The notes under the pieces were generated by a model, which had not been told where the DNA came from, did no database searches, and saw only the letters and a program-made list of their open reading frames with translations. The position numbers and the translations under genes were made by a program. Shown one piece after another: positions 29,291-38,244 of a stretch of 64,000 nt of DNA; positions within the stretch are counted from its first letter, which is position 1; each line of letters begins with the position of its first letter. This DNA comes from Mycobacterium sp. 236(2023) (lineage in GTDB: Bacteria > Actinomycetota > Actinomycetes > Mycobacteriales > Mycobacteriaceae): contig NZ_JARSBP010000002.1 in the NCBI RefSeq assembly GCF_029623955.1, forward strand, positions 1,426,001 through 1,490,000, given 5' to 3'.

Positions 29291-30373
29291 ATGTGCACCC
29301 CGCAGCAGCCTTCACGCATTGTGGTGTGGTCGACCGGTGGCGTCGGCTCCGCCGCCATCGACGCGATCACGCGACGGCCCGACCTCGACCTCGTCGGTGT
29401 CTGGGTGCACTCCGAGGATAAGGCGGGGCGTGACGCCGGCACGTTGGCGGGCGGTGCTCCCGTCGGTGTTGCCGCGACGGGAGACGCCGAGGCTCTGATC
29501 GCGCTGCGCCCCGACTGTGTGGTCTATGCCGCCAGCGGACCCGACCGCGACGCGGCGGCTGTTCCCGATTACGTACGGCTCCTCGAGGCGGGGATCAATG
29601 TCGTCACAACGACTTCGACGAGCCTGATCTATCCGCCGGCGTACTACGCGATCCAGTGGCGCGACGAGCTTGCGGCGGCAGCAGCGTCCGGTGACGCGTC
29701 GTTCTACGCTTCGGGGATCTTCCCCGGCTTCGGGACCGACGAACTGGCCCTGTCCCTGACGACACAGTCGAAGAAGATCACCCGCCTCACGGTCACCGAG
29801 ATCTCGCTCAACGATCACTACCCGGTCGCCGATGTGATGATGGACGGCATGGGCTTCGCACGCCCGCTGGACTTCGAACCGATGCTCAAGACGCCAGGCT
29901 TCATCGAAATGTCTTGGAGCGCACCGATTCACCTGATTGCAGCCGCACTGGGTGTCGAGGTGACCGAGGTCCACGGCTCCCTGGATCGCCGTACCACCGA
30001 CCGCGACATCGAGGTGGCATTCGGCACCATACCCGCGGGCACCTGCGGTGCGGTGTGCACCCGGGCGGTGGGCGTCGTCAACGGCCGGGAAGCCGTCGTG
30101 GTCGAGCACATCATCCGGATGAGCCGCGATGTGGCACCCGACTGGCCGGCTTCGGAATTCGACGCGACGTACCGGGTGGACATCGAGGGCGAACCCGACA
30201 TCCACTGTGCGATGAACCTGGGGGATGCCGAAGGTCATGGAGCAGGCAGGGCGGCCATGGCGGCCACGGCGATGCGGGTGGTCAATGCGATCCCCTTCGT
30301 CGTGGCCGCGCCCCCCGGACTGCTCAGTTCGCTGGACCTGCCGAAAACCCTGCCGCGGTACGCCTTCGACTGA
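29291..30373 (+). CDS. DapB-like NAD(P)-binding oxidoreductase, second copy
   Basis: This 360-residue protein is very similar to the product at 26977-28086 throughout the Rossmann domain (VVWSTGGVGSAAIDAI) and beyond. AAGGAGG at 29279-29285 supports the ATG at 29291. It forms a two-gene operon with the LLM oxidoreductase. The paralog pair on both sides of the operator suggests a duplicated step or two related substrates. Confidence 0.82.
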   Translation: MCTPQQPSRIVVWSTGGVGSAAIDAITRRPDLDLVGVWVHSEDKAGRDAGTLAGGAPVGVAATGDAEALIALRPDCVVYAASGPDRDAAAVPDYVRLLEAGINVVTTTSTSLIYPPAYYAIQWRDELAAAAASGDASFYASGIFPGFGTDELALSLTTQSKKITRLTVTEISLNDHYPVADVMMDGMGFARPLDFEPMLKTPGFIEMSWSAPIHLIAAALGVEVTEVHGSLDRRTTDRDIEVAFGTIPAGTCGAVCTRAVGVVNGREAVVVEHIIRMSRDVAPDWPASEFDATYRVDIEGEPDIHCAMNLGDAEGHGAGRAAMAATAMRVVNAIPFVVAAPPGLLSSLDLPKTLPRYAFD

Positions 30374-30400
30374 GGCCGGATCGCCGGCAGGGTGACGGGA

Positions 30401-31657
30401 TCAGCCTGAGCGGTTGACGACGCCGCGCAGGCAGGTGTCGCGAACGTGCAGTTGTGCAGCGCGCGTTCCTCGTTCACGCAGGACGTTCTCGGGGACATAG
30501 CCGAGCCCGATCACTGAACGGGCCAACAGTTCCATGGAGGGACTGTCGATGCGGATCTCACCGGACCGAACTGCGCTGGCGATCAGTGTTTTCATCTGCC
30601 GCAGCCGGGAAGCGAACTGCCACCCGGGATTCGGCGTATCGGGCGGTGACTGACGCATCCACGCCAGCTGGATGCGGAACTCGTCGCCGTATTGATCGAG
30701 GATGTTGGTGTTGATCCAGCTCACCGCGTCCAGCTTTTCGATCGGTGACGAATCGGATTTCATGACGTCATCCCAGCCGATCGCGATCTTCTCACCGAAT
30801 GACTTCATGATCGACAACAGCAGCTCGTCCTTCGACCCGATCAGCCGGTAGACGGTGCCGGTGCCCAGTCCGGCCGCGGCGGAGATGTCGCGCACCGTCG
30901 TGTTCTCGTAACCCCGTCTGCCGAACTCGCTCCGGGCCACCGCACGCACATGTGCGGCCTTATCGTCCGCAGGGCCCTCGTCGCGCCAGCTGCGGATCAC
31001 GTCATCGGCGGCCGCAAAGGCAGCGGAATTGTCGAGCTGGTCGTCGCTCGGTGGGGCGGCGGCCAGGCCCTCGAGGAGAATCTGACACCGCAGGACAGCG
31101 GCCTTGTCGGTGGCGGCGTTGTGCCGCATCACATCGAGGCCGACGTGGAGCATCGCCTGGCACATCCGGTCGGCCAGCAGCGGGAGATCGACATCGGCTC
31201 GCAGGTAGCCTTCCCACCTTGCGGTCCGCAACGTCTGCAGCATCGCGTCCATGGCCGCGTCGGGCCGGCGCTGCGTCAGCTCGATCAGCTCCGGGTTGGG
31301 ACTCGGGCTCTCGTAGTTCGACATCTGCAGCGCGGCCGGATGTGCGACGGCACATCTGGCGATGGCGCAGCCGAGCGTGGCGATCCTGTCGAATGCCGGC
31401 CGCGCTGTCTCGTCGAGCCGATCGAGAGCCTGTTCGGCGACGTGGTCGAGGTCGGTGTGAAATCGGCGCAGCAGTTCCACCAGGATCGCCTCTTTGGAGT
31501 CGAAGTGGTGGTAGAGGCTTCCGGGCAGAATGCCCGCGGCATCGGCGATCTCCTGCAACGAGGTGCGCAGACCGGATGCGGCGATCAATGCTGCTGCGGT
31601 ATTGAGGATCTCGGTACGGCGGAAGCTACCGTCGTGAGTGTCGGCGGCACGGGCCAT
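30401..31657 (-). CDS. Tandem-TetR (Mce3R-like) transcriptional regulator 1
   Basis: This 418-residue regulator consists of two complete TetR units in one chain. The first helix-turn-helix is at about 33-52 (LQEIADAAGILPGSLYHHF) and the second at about 253-272 (VRDISAAAGLGTGTVYR). M. tuberculosis Mce3R, repressor of the mce3 operon and nearby lipid genes, has the same unusual layout. An alternative TTG start at 31717 would overlap the operator at 31711-31725, so the ATG at 31657 is chosen. The operator upstream implies autoregulation. Confidence 0.88.
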   Translation of the reverse strand: MARAADTHDGSFRRTEILNTAAALIAASGLRTSLQEIADAAGILPGSLYHHFDSKEAILVELLRRFHTDLDHVAEQALDRLDETARPAFDRIATLGCAIARCAVAHPAALQMSNYESPSPNPELIELTQRRPDAAMDAMLQTLRTARWEGYLRADVDLPLLADRMCQAMLHVGLDVMRHNAATDKAAVLRCQILLEGLAAAPPSDDQLDNSAAFAAADDVIRSWRDEGPADDKAAHVRAVARSEFGRRGYENTTVRDISAAAGLGTGTVYRLIGSKDELLLSIMKSFGEKIAIGWDDVMKSDSSPIEKLDAVSWINTNILDQYGDEFRIQLAWMRQSPPDTPNPGWQFASRLRQMKTLIASAVRSGEIRIDSPSMELLARSVIGLGYVPENVLRERGTRAAQLHVRDTCLRGVVNRSG

Positions 31658-31710
31658 GTGCGGACGCCCCACGACACCTCCACGACGGGCCTGCTCTGAC
31701 GGGTCGTGCA

Positions 31711-31725
31711 GACCCAATATTTGCT
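31711..31725 (-). promoter_or_regulatory. Regulon operator, copy 2 (tandem-TetR gene 1)
   Basis: Read on the minus strand this is AGCAAATATTGGGTC, 54 bp before the regulator start at 31657. It shares the CAAATATT core and the GGT flank with the other three copies and fits autorepression. Confidence 0.55.
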
Positions 31726-31796
31726 CACGCTATCAGAGGCCTGGTTCGAAGGGGCGCCCCGATAACGCATAACCGCCGGTTGAGGACGTGCAGCGG

Positions 31797-33134
31797 TCAA
31801 CGCCGCACGGCGACACCCCGCAGGACGGTGTCGCGGGCAAGGATCAACGCATTGCGTACGCCGATCTCCTGCAGGATGTTCTCCGGTATCCACTGCTCGC
31901 CGATGATGCAGCGGGTGAGCATGTCGGCGCCGGCACTGTCGATATGAATATCGCCGCTTCGGATTCCTTCGGATAGAAGGGCTTTCATCTGGCGGATGCG
32001 GGTGGTGAACGACCAGGCGGGGTTGGCGGAGTCGGGCGGAGTGTGGCGCAGCCAGGCGAGTTGGATGCGGAACTCGTCGGGAAACTGGTCGAGGGCGTTG
32101 ATGTTCAGCCAGCTGAGCGCATCGAGCTTCTCCAGCGTGGTGGAGTCGGACCGCACGATGTCAGCCCACGCGCCACCCACCTTGTGGCCGAACTCCAGCA
32201 TGATCGACATCAACAACTCGTCTTTGGAGCCGATCACCCGGTAGACGGTCCCGGTGCCCAGCCCCGCCGCAGACGCGATGTCACGGATCGTGGTCATCTC
32301 GTAGCCCCTGCGGCCGAATTCCGAACGCGCCACGGCACGCACATGCGCCGCTTTGAGGTCGGTGTCGTCCTCGGTGTCGTCCCAACTCTGGATGATGTTC
32401 TCTGCCACGGTGAACGCATTCGACGCGTCCAGGTCCGCATCTGACGGCGACTCGGCCGCCAGCCCCTCCAGCGCGATCCGGCACTTCAACGTCGCGACGT
32501 GATCTGTTCCGGCGTTGTGCCTGATGACGTCGAGACCGACGTGCAACATGCTCTGGCACAACCGATCGGCCAGCGTCGGCAACTCGAGATCCGAGCGGAT
32601 CTCGCCGCTCCATCGGCCGGCGCGCAATGTCTGCAGCATCGCGGCCTGGATCTTCGTGGGTTGGCGGGCAGTCAGCTCGATGAGCTCGGGGTCGTTGCTC
32701 GGGCCCTCATAGAACGACATCTGCAGAGCGGCCCGGTGCTCGACCGCGCACCGGGCGATCGCACATCCCAGCTCGATGATCCGTTCCGACACTGTCCGGG
32801 AATCGGCGTCATCGAGGCGGTCGAGTGCGGCGTCCCCGATGCGATCCAAATCCGCGTGATAGAGCCTGATGAGCTCGACGAGGATCGCTTCTTTGGATTC
32901 GAAATGGTGGTAGAGGCTGCCTGCGAGAATGCCGGCCGCATCGGCGATCTGCTGCAGAGAACTGCGTAGCCCGGTCGTGGCGATAACAGTGTTCGCGGTC
33001 TTCAGGATCTCGGTGCGCCGCGTCGCGTCGGTGGACGGAGCGTCGGAGACGGCAGACAGCCGTGCCGCCCCGGGACGCTTCTTGCCTGCGGAACCCCGTT
33101 TGGGATTTCGCCCGGCGGCGTCGACGCCGGCCAT
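31797..33134 (-). CDS. Tandem-TetR (Mce3R-like) transcriptional regulator 2
   Basis: This 445-residue paralog of the preceding regulator has helix-turn-helix motifs at about 59-78 (LQQIADAAGILAGSLYHHF) and 281-300 (TIRDIASAAGLGTGTVYR). A basic N-terminal extension (NPKRGSAGKKRPGAAR) is absent from copy 1. The ATG at 33134 follows the SDR gene by 82 bp on the same strand, so it may be read from the acyl-CoA dehydrogenase promoter. The two copies are full-length homologs, and one may be specialized for a different ligand. Confidence 0.87.
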   Translation of the reverse strand: MAGVDAAGRNPKRGSAGKKRPGAARLSAVSDAPSTDATRRTEILKTANTVIATTGLRSSLQQIADAAGILAGSLYHHFESKEAILVELIRLYHADLDRIGDAALDRLDDADSRTVSERIIELGCAIARCAVEHRAALQMSFYEGPSNDPELIELTARQPTKIQAAMLQTLRAGRWSGEIRSDLELPTLADRLCQSMLHVGLDVIRHNAGTDHVATLKCRIALEGLAAESPSDADLDASNAFTVAENIIQSWDDTEDDTDLKAAHVRAVARSEFGRRGYEMTTIRDIASAAGLGTGTVYRVIGSKDELLMSIMLEFGHKVGGAWADIVRSDSTTLEKLDALSWLNINALDQFPDEFRIQLAWLRHTPPDSANPAWSFTTRIRQMKALLSEGIRSGDIHIDSAGADMLTRCIIGEQWIPENILQEIGVRNALILARDTVLRGVAVRR

Positions 33135-33216
33135 TGCTAGCCCACACTGCCCGAAGATCGCTGCACGGTGCCTGATCCTACCGATCGCGTGCCGCAACCA
33201 GGGGATGCGCGCATGG

Positions 33217-34188
33217 TCAGTGCCTGTGCTCGGGGAACGCGATCTCGGCGTTGTCGGGCATCGCGCTGATCCCTCGGCGTTCGCAGACCTGCAACACCTC
33301 GTCGACGATCGAATCCGGCACGATGAACCAATCGGTCGACGAGACCTCGTCCAGATGCGTCTCGATGTCCTCGGCGGTCGGGTCGCTGTCGGCGTCAGCA
33401 AGCCAGCCGTCACCGAGTCCGGCGAAGACCCGTGCATACCGTCCGGCGCATGCCGAATAGTTGCGGTGGGTGAAGGTGCAGTGGCGGCTGGCGAGGAAAG
33501 TGACGAGCGGGACCACGAGTTCCGGGCGGATGGCACGCATGAATCCTGACTCGGCCAGAAATTTCTCGTCGCCGACCGTCTCGGTCACCATCCGTGAGAA
33601 CCCGGTCGGCAGAACGGTGTTGGAAAGTATGCCGTGTGCCGACCCTTCGATGGCGATGACATTGGACAAGCCGACGAGACCGGTCTTCGCCGCGGCGTAG
33701 TGAGCCTCCATAGGCTGCCCGAAGTTGCCCGCCGAGGAGGAGATGAAGACGAATCGCCCGTACTTCTGCTGCATCATCACCTTGTAGGCGGGTTGGCTCA
33801 GGTAGAAGCCGCCGTCGAGATGCACACGCAGCATCTGCCTCCACTGGTCGGTCGAGAGTTGTTCGAAAGCAACGGTGTTGAAGATGCCGGCGTTGCTGAC
33901 CACGGTGTCGAGCCTGCCGAAGTGCTCGACTGCGGTGTCGACGATCGCCTGACCGCCCTCGGGGCTGCCCACCGAATCGTATGAGGCCACCGCCCGGCCG
34001 CCCGCCGCGGTGATCTCGTCGACCACCTGGTCGGCGACCGCGTTGTCGGAGCCGCCGCCGTGCATGGTTCCGCCGAGATCGTTGACGACGACCGACGCAC
34101 CCCGGCGCGCGAGGTCCAGGGCGTAGAGGCGGCCGAGTCCGCGCCCCGCTCCGGTGACGACGGCCACCTGTCCGGCGAAGTCGATCAT
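33217..34188 (-). CDS. Short-chain dehydrogenase/reductase (HSD17B4-like)
   Basis: This 323-residue SDR has the cofactor motif TGAGRGLG near residue 12, NAG near 95, and the catalytic SSS...YAAAK. It resembles the 3-hydroxyacyl-CoA dehydrogenase type of beta-oxidation (VVNDLGG). Its ATG overlaps the upstream acyl-CoA dehydrogenase stop (ATGA), so it should act after the dehydrogenase pair in the same side-chain degradation route. The substrate is inferred from context only. Confidence 0.83.
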   Translation of the reverse strand: MIDFAGQVAVVTGAGRGLGRLYALDLARRGASVVVNDLGGTMHGGGSDNAVADQVVDEITAAGGRAVASYDSVGSPEGGQAIVDTAVEHFGRLDTVVSNAGIFNTVAFEQLSTDQWRQMLRVHLDGGFYLSQPAYKVMMQQKYGRFVFISSSAGNFGQPMEAHYAAAKTGLVGLSNVIAIEGSAHGILSNTVLPTGFSRMVTETVGDEKFLAESGFMRAIRPELVVPLVTFLASRHCTFTHRNYSACAGRYARVFAGLGDGWLADADSDPTAEDIETHLDEVSSTDWFIVPDSIVDEVLQVCERRGISAMPDNAEIAFPEHRH

Positions 34189-35261
34189 GAAGCGGTCCTG
34201 ACAAGGTCGCGTCCGAGCTGCTCGAGGGCAACCTCCGGGCTGGTGTGCAACCTGCTGAAACTCAGCAGGCGCTTGAGATACAGGTGCGCGTCGTGCTCCC
34301 AGGTGAATCCGATGCCGCCGAAGACCTGGATCGCCTGGTCGCCGACCGCGGCGAGACGGCCGGCGAAGGCTTTGACCCGCAGCGCGGCGCGGTGGCGTTC
34401 CGCCCGGTCGGCGAAGTCAGCGGCCCACAAGGCGTGAAGTATGCCGCTGCGGGCCAACTCCACCGTCTCGTACATGTCGGCGCACAGGTGCGCCACCGCC
34501 TGGAAACTCCCGATGGGAACGCCGAACTGGTGGCGCGCCTTGGCGTATTCGACGGTCATCTCGAGAATCTGTCGTGCGGCGCCGAGAGCGTCGGCCGCCC
34601 ATCCCACCACGATGTCGTCGACGAGCGCCTCCGCGGCGAAGTCGTCGGCAGTGGCGAGCAGTCGGGCGGGCGCGTCGTCGAAGGAGACACCGAACTTCTT
34701 GCGCGTGTTGTCGATTCCCGGAATCTGCGTGACGCGGACATGCGGGTGAGGCAGCGGCACCGCGTACAACATCGCGCCGCTGACGACGAGCAGAACGTCG
34801 GCGGCGGCCGCATCGGGGACCTGACCGATCTCGCCGCGGAGCAACCCGTCACGCTCGGCGACCTCGTCTCCGTCGCCTGCGACGGCCACGGTGACGATTG
34901 CGGAGCCGTCCGCGATGCCGGAGCGCAGCGCTCGCGCCTGTTCGCCCTCGGCGCCGAATCGTGCCAAGGCCCGCGACCCCGCGACCGCGCTGGACAGCCA
35001 CGGGCCCGGATGCAGTGCGGCGCCCAGTTCTTCGCAGACGATTCCGGCTTCGATCATCGACATCCCGTCGCCGCCGTGATCCACCGGGATCAGCAGAGAG
35101 GTCGTCCCGAGACTGACGAGGCCCTGCCACACGGCATCGGTGGAGCCGGTCGGGTCGTCGAGCAACGGCCGGACATGGCTTGCCACGCTTGCCTTCTCCG
35201 CGAGGAAACGCCGCACGGTGGCACGCAGCGCCAGATGCTCGTCGGTGAGTTCGAGGTTCAC
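34185..35261 (-). CDS. Acyl-CoA dehydrogenase, beta-type subunit
   Basis: This 358-residue acyl-CoA dehydrogenase has the C-terminal motif GGIGFTWEHDAHLYLKR, in which the Glu of TWEH is the likely catalytic base. Mycobacterial acyl-CoA dehydrogenases encoded as adjacent pairs commonly form alpha2-beta2 enzymes for steroid side chains. The GTG at 35261 overlaps the upstream partner stop (GTGA). Confidence 0.88.
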   Translation of the reverse strand: MNLELTDEHLALRATVRRFLAEKASVASHVRPLLDDPTGSTDAVWQGLVSLGTTSLLIPVDHGGDGMSMIEAGIVCEELGAALHPGPWLSSAVAGSRALARFGAEGEQARALRSGIADGSAIVTVAVAGDGDEVAERDGLLRGEIGQVPDAAAADVLLVVSGAMLYAVPLPHPHVRVTQIPGIDNTRKKFGVSFDDAPARLLATADDFAAEALVDDIVVGWAADALGAARQILEMTVEYAKARHQFGVPIGSFQAVAHLCADMYETVELARSGILHALWAADFADRAERHRAALRVKAFAGRLAAVGDQAIQVFGGIGFTWEHDAHLYLKRLLSFSRLHTSPEVALEQLGRDLVRTAS

Positions 35262-36406
35262 GGGCGGGGGAGTCCCAGCACTCGTTGCGCGGTGATGTTC
35301 TTGTTGATCTGGGTGGTTCCACCAGCGATGGTCAGCGCGTGGGAGGTCAGCCGGAAGCCGTCCCACCGGCCGTCGGCCGCACCGGGTTCCAGCGTGTCGA
35401 AAGCCAGTGCGGCAAGATCTTTGCCGATCTCACCCCAGACGGACTTCGCGAGGCTGGCGGTGGCGAATCCGTCGCCGCCGTGCATGCCCGCCGAGATGGA
35501 CCGCTGGCACAATACTTCGAGGTTCTTGATTCGGACGTCGAGTGCGCCGAGCCGCTGCAGCACCTCGGGGCGGTCGAGTGGTCGGCGCTTGCTGTGTCGC
35601 AGGTCTTCGACGAGGTCACGTAGTCGAACCTGCATCTCGGCGTAAAGGCGCGCCGCGGCGGCGCGCTCGAAGCTCAGCGTGGTGGTGGCGACCTGCCATC
35701 CTTGGTTGAGCGGTCCGAGTAGCGCATCGGCAGGCACCCGCACGTCGGTGAAGAAGACTTCGGCGAAATCGCTGTCGCCGTTGAGCGTGACGAGGGGACT
35801 TGCGGTGATCCCGGGCGACGACATGTCGACGATCAGGCACGAAATCCCCTTGTGTTTGGGAGCTTCGGGGTCGGTTCGGACATACAGCTGACACCAATCG
35901 GCTCGATGTCCCAGCGAGGTCCAGATCTTCTGTCCGGTCACGATGAAGTCGTCGCCGTCGCGGGTTGCTCTGGTGCGCAGCGACGCCAGGTCGGATCCGG
36001 CTTCGGGTTCGGACATTCCCTGACACCAGATGTCGTCCGCGCGCACCATCCGGGGTAACAGCGTGTCCTTCTGCGCATCGGTCCCGTACTGCATGACCGC
36101 CGGAGCGATGTTGTTGATGCCGATGACATTCAGCGGCAGGGGAACTCGGGCGCGGGTGACCTCCTCGGCGTAGATCAGCTGCTCGATCGGCGATGCGTCA
36201 CGACCGCCGTACGCCCTCGGCCACGACACCGCGGCCCACCCGGCATCGGCGATCGTCGCGTTCCACAACCGCAGGGTTTCGAACGCGGCGTCGTCGGAGC
36301 CGCGTCGCTCGCCACTGGCGATCACGCCGTCGGTCAGGTGGGCGGACAGCCACCCACGTAGCTCCTTGCGAAACTGCTCCGCCTCTGGCGGGTACGAGAA
36401 TTCCAC
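35258..36406 (-). CDS. Acyl-CoA dehydrogenase, alpha-type subunit
   Basis: This 382-residue acyl-CoA dehydrogenase has MSEPEAGSDLASL, which contacts flavin and substrate, GQKIWTS, and the C-terminal GGTTQINKNITAQRVLGLPR. It lacks the TWEH motif of its partner, which fits a heteromeric enzyme where the partner gives the base. The start is GTG at 36406, and it is the first gene of the leftward operon. It is divergent from the NorD-like gene, with operator copy 3 between them. Confidence 0.88.
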   Translation of the reverse strand: MEFSYPPEAEQFRKELRGWLSAHLTDGVIASGERRGSDDAAFETLRLWNATIADAGWAAVSWPRAYGGRDASPIEQLIYAEEVTRARVPLPLNVIGINNIAPAVMQYGTDAQKDTLLPRMVRADDIWCQGMSEPEAGSDLASLRTRATRDGDDFIVTGQKIWTSLGHRADWCQLYVRTDPEAPKHKGISCLIVDMSSPGITASPLVTLNGDSDFAEVFFTDVRVPADALLGPLNQGWQVATTTLSFERAAAARLYAEMQVRLRDLVEDLRHSKRRPLDRPEVLQRLGALDVRIKNLEVLCQRSISAGMHGGDGFATASLAKSVWGEIGKDLAALAFDTLEPGAADGRWDGFRLTSHALTIAGGTTQINKNITAQRVLGLPRP

Positions 36407-36462
36407 GTCTGCTCGGCGACCTCATCGTTGATTGACTCCAGTCGGCCCGAACTTTACGGTGG

Positions 36463-36477
36463 AACAGATATTTGGTC
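36463..36477. promoter_or_regulatory. Regulon operator, copy 3 (acyl-CoA dehydrogenase / NorD-like divergent promoter)
   Basis: AACAGATATTTGGTC lies in the 103-bp gap between the divergent genes at 36406 and 36510. It keeps the AAC flank, the ATATT core and GGT, so one protein could silence both operons. Confidence 0.58.
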
Positions 36478-36509
36478 AACGACGGTCCGGGTGTTGCTGA
36501 GGAGGCGAA

Positions 36510-38195
36510 GTGGCCGACGGCGCAGACACCGAGCGCTTGCGGGGCCTTGAGATGCTCGCATCCGCGCTGGCCGGTCGCGACGTGGCGTTGGCGTCGGTCG
36601 GCCCCGGCGAATCGCCGTGGACGGACGGACGAACAGTCTTCGTGGATCTCTCCGCGGCGGCCCGTGAGCGGCTCATGGCGATCGCCGTCCAGTCGTCGCT
36701 GATCGCGGCCGGCAGCCTCGCCGCCGATGTCATGGAGTCTCTGGTGCGGCACCCGCGATGGGCCAAGCGGTACCTGTTGATCGAGGGCCACCGTGCGCTG
36801 CTGGCCAACGGCGATCTGTTGCCGGGTCACCTCGGCGCGATCGCCGATCCCACTGTCGGTGGTCGCAGCGACTCGGCTGCCTCCTCTCTGGACGTCGCGT
36901 CGGGCAAGGTCGCTCTGGCCGACCCACCGGGCATCTTCGGTGTTCTCAAGCCCAAGCAGGTGCTCGCCGTCGGTCGAGGCTCCGCGCAGCAGGTGGACCA
37001 CCAGAGTCCTGGACACATTCCCCGCAAGGACGCCAAGCGGGAGTTGGAAGAGCTCGACGACGGTGAGGTCGACGACACCGATGATCCAGACCTGTTCTCG
37101 AGTCCCGTCGGCGGTGGCGGTTTCATCGGCAAGTGGCTGAAGAAGATGCTGTCGTCGGCCCGCAAGAACGGCAGCGGCGGTGGACCGCCGGGCGCCGATT
37201 CGCCGACGCACCGCATCAACTCGGGTAAGCGTGGCGCGCATGCGGTGTCGTCGCTGGCGGCGGCATCGTCCGAACCGGGAGCCGATATCTCCTCCAGTGG
37301 CTTCACATATCCCGAATGGGATGCCGAGCGAAAGTGCTATCGGCCGGCCTGGTGCACCGTGCGCGAGGTCGAACCTCGTGTCAAAACCTCTGCTGCACAA
37401 GAGATCGACGGTGCGATCGGTGTGCGGCGGCCACTCGCGCGACTGGGAATGGGTCTGCACCGCCGCCACCGCCAGTCTCAGGGCGACGACATCGACATCG
37501 ACGCTGCCATCGAGGCGCGGGTGGAAGTGAGGGCAGGCTCGTCGCCCGACGAGGCGGTCTACCTGGACAGTCTGCGCCGGCGCCGCGATCTTTCGGTGCT
37601 GCTGCTGCTCGATGTCTCGGGTTCCGCGGCGGAGGCGGGTTCGCTCGGCCGCACCGTGCATCAGCAACAACGCGAAGCGGTAGCCAACCTGACGGTGGCG
37701 CTGCACGACCTCGGTGATCGTGTCGCGCTGTATGCGTACTTCTCCCAGGGGCGTAAGGACGTGACGATGATGCCGGTCAAGCGTTTCGACGACCACCTGG
37801 ACGTCCAGGTCAGCCGACGCCTCAACAGCCTTGAGCCGGGGGCGTATTCACGGCTCGGCGCGGCGGTCCGTCACGGGGCGGCGGTCCTGGAGCACCGCGG
37901 GGGTACGTCGCGCCGGCTTCTCGTCGTGATCTCCGACGGGCTGGCCTACGACCACGGCTACGAGCGCGCCTACGGCGCCGCGGACGCACGTCGCGCACTG
38001 ACGGAGGCTCGCAGGCGGGGGACCGGCTGTGTGTGTCTGACGGTCGGCGCGACCACTGACGTGACTTCGCTGCGCGCGGTGTTCGGCAGTACTGCACACG
38101 CCATGATCGGACGTCCCGAGCAGATGCCCGCGGTCATCGGCCCGCTCTTTCGATCCGCTCTGCGTGCCGCGGAGGTCAAGCGGCGCGTGGCGTGA
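36510..38195 (+). CDS. NorD/CbbO-like VWA-domain protein
   Basis: This 561-residue cytoplasmic protein has a variable acidic middle region (about 180-260), the NorD hallmark YPEWD (267-271) and a C-terminal VWA domain with MIDAS DVSGS (368-372). NorD and CbbO work with the NorQ/CbbQ ATPase to activate metal enzymes such as NO reductase or Rubisco. Neither client is encoded here. The GTG start has a GAGGAGG upstream. The cognate ATPase gene follows. Confidence 0.85.
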   Translation: MADGADTERLRGLEMLASALAGRDVALASVGPGESPWTDGRTVFVDLSAAARERLMAIAVQSSLIAAGSLAADVMESLVRHPRWAKRYLLIEGHRALLANGDLLPGHLGAIADPTVGGRSDSAASSLDVASGKVALADPPGIFGVLKPKQVLAVGRGSAQQVDHQSPGHIPRKDAKRELEELDDGEVDDTDDPDLFSSPVGGGGFIGKWLKKMLSSARKNGSGGGPPGADSPTHRINSGKRGAHAVSSLAAASSEPGADISSSGFTYPEWDAERKCYRPAWCTVREVEPRVKTSAAQEIDGAIGVRRPLARLGMGLHRRHRQSQGDDIDIDAAIEARVEVRAGSSPDEAVYLDSLRRRRDLSVLLLLDVSGSAAEAGSLGRTVHQQQREAVANLTVALHDLGDRVALYAYFSQGRKDVTMMPVKRFDDHLDVQVSRRLNSLEPGAYSRLGAAVRHGAAVLEHRGGTSRRLLVVISDGLAYDHGYERAYGAADARRALTEARRRGTGCVCLTVGATTDVTSLRAVFGSTAHAMIGRPEQMPAVIGPLFRSALRAAEVKRRVA

Positions 38196-38244
38196 TGACA
38201 GTGAAATCTCCAGACGCCGCGCGGAAGCGGCGAGGAAGGACACG

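Noticed and set aside
36198..37796. Long open frame of more than 500 codons on the minus strand across the NorD-like gene
   Set aside because: High-GC codon bias opens antisense frames. The translation has no domain, is rich in Arg, His and Gln, and opposes a protein with clear VWA motifs.
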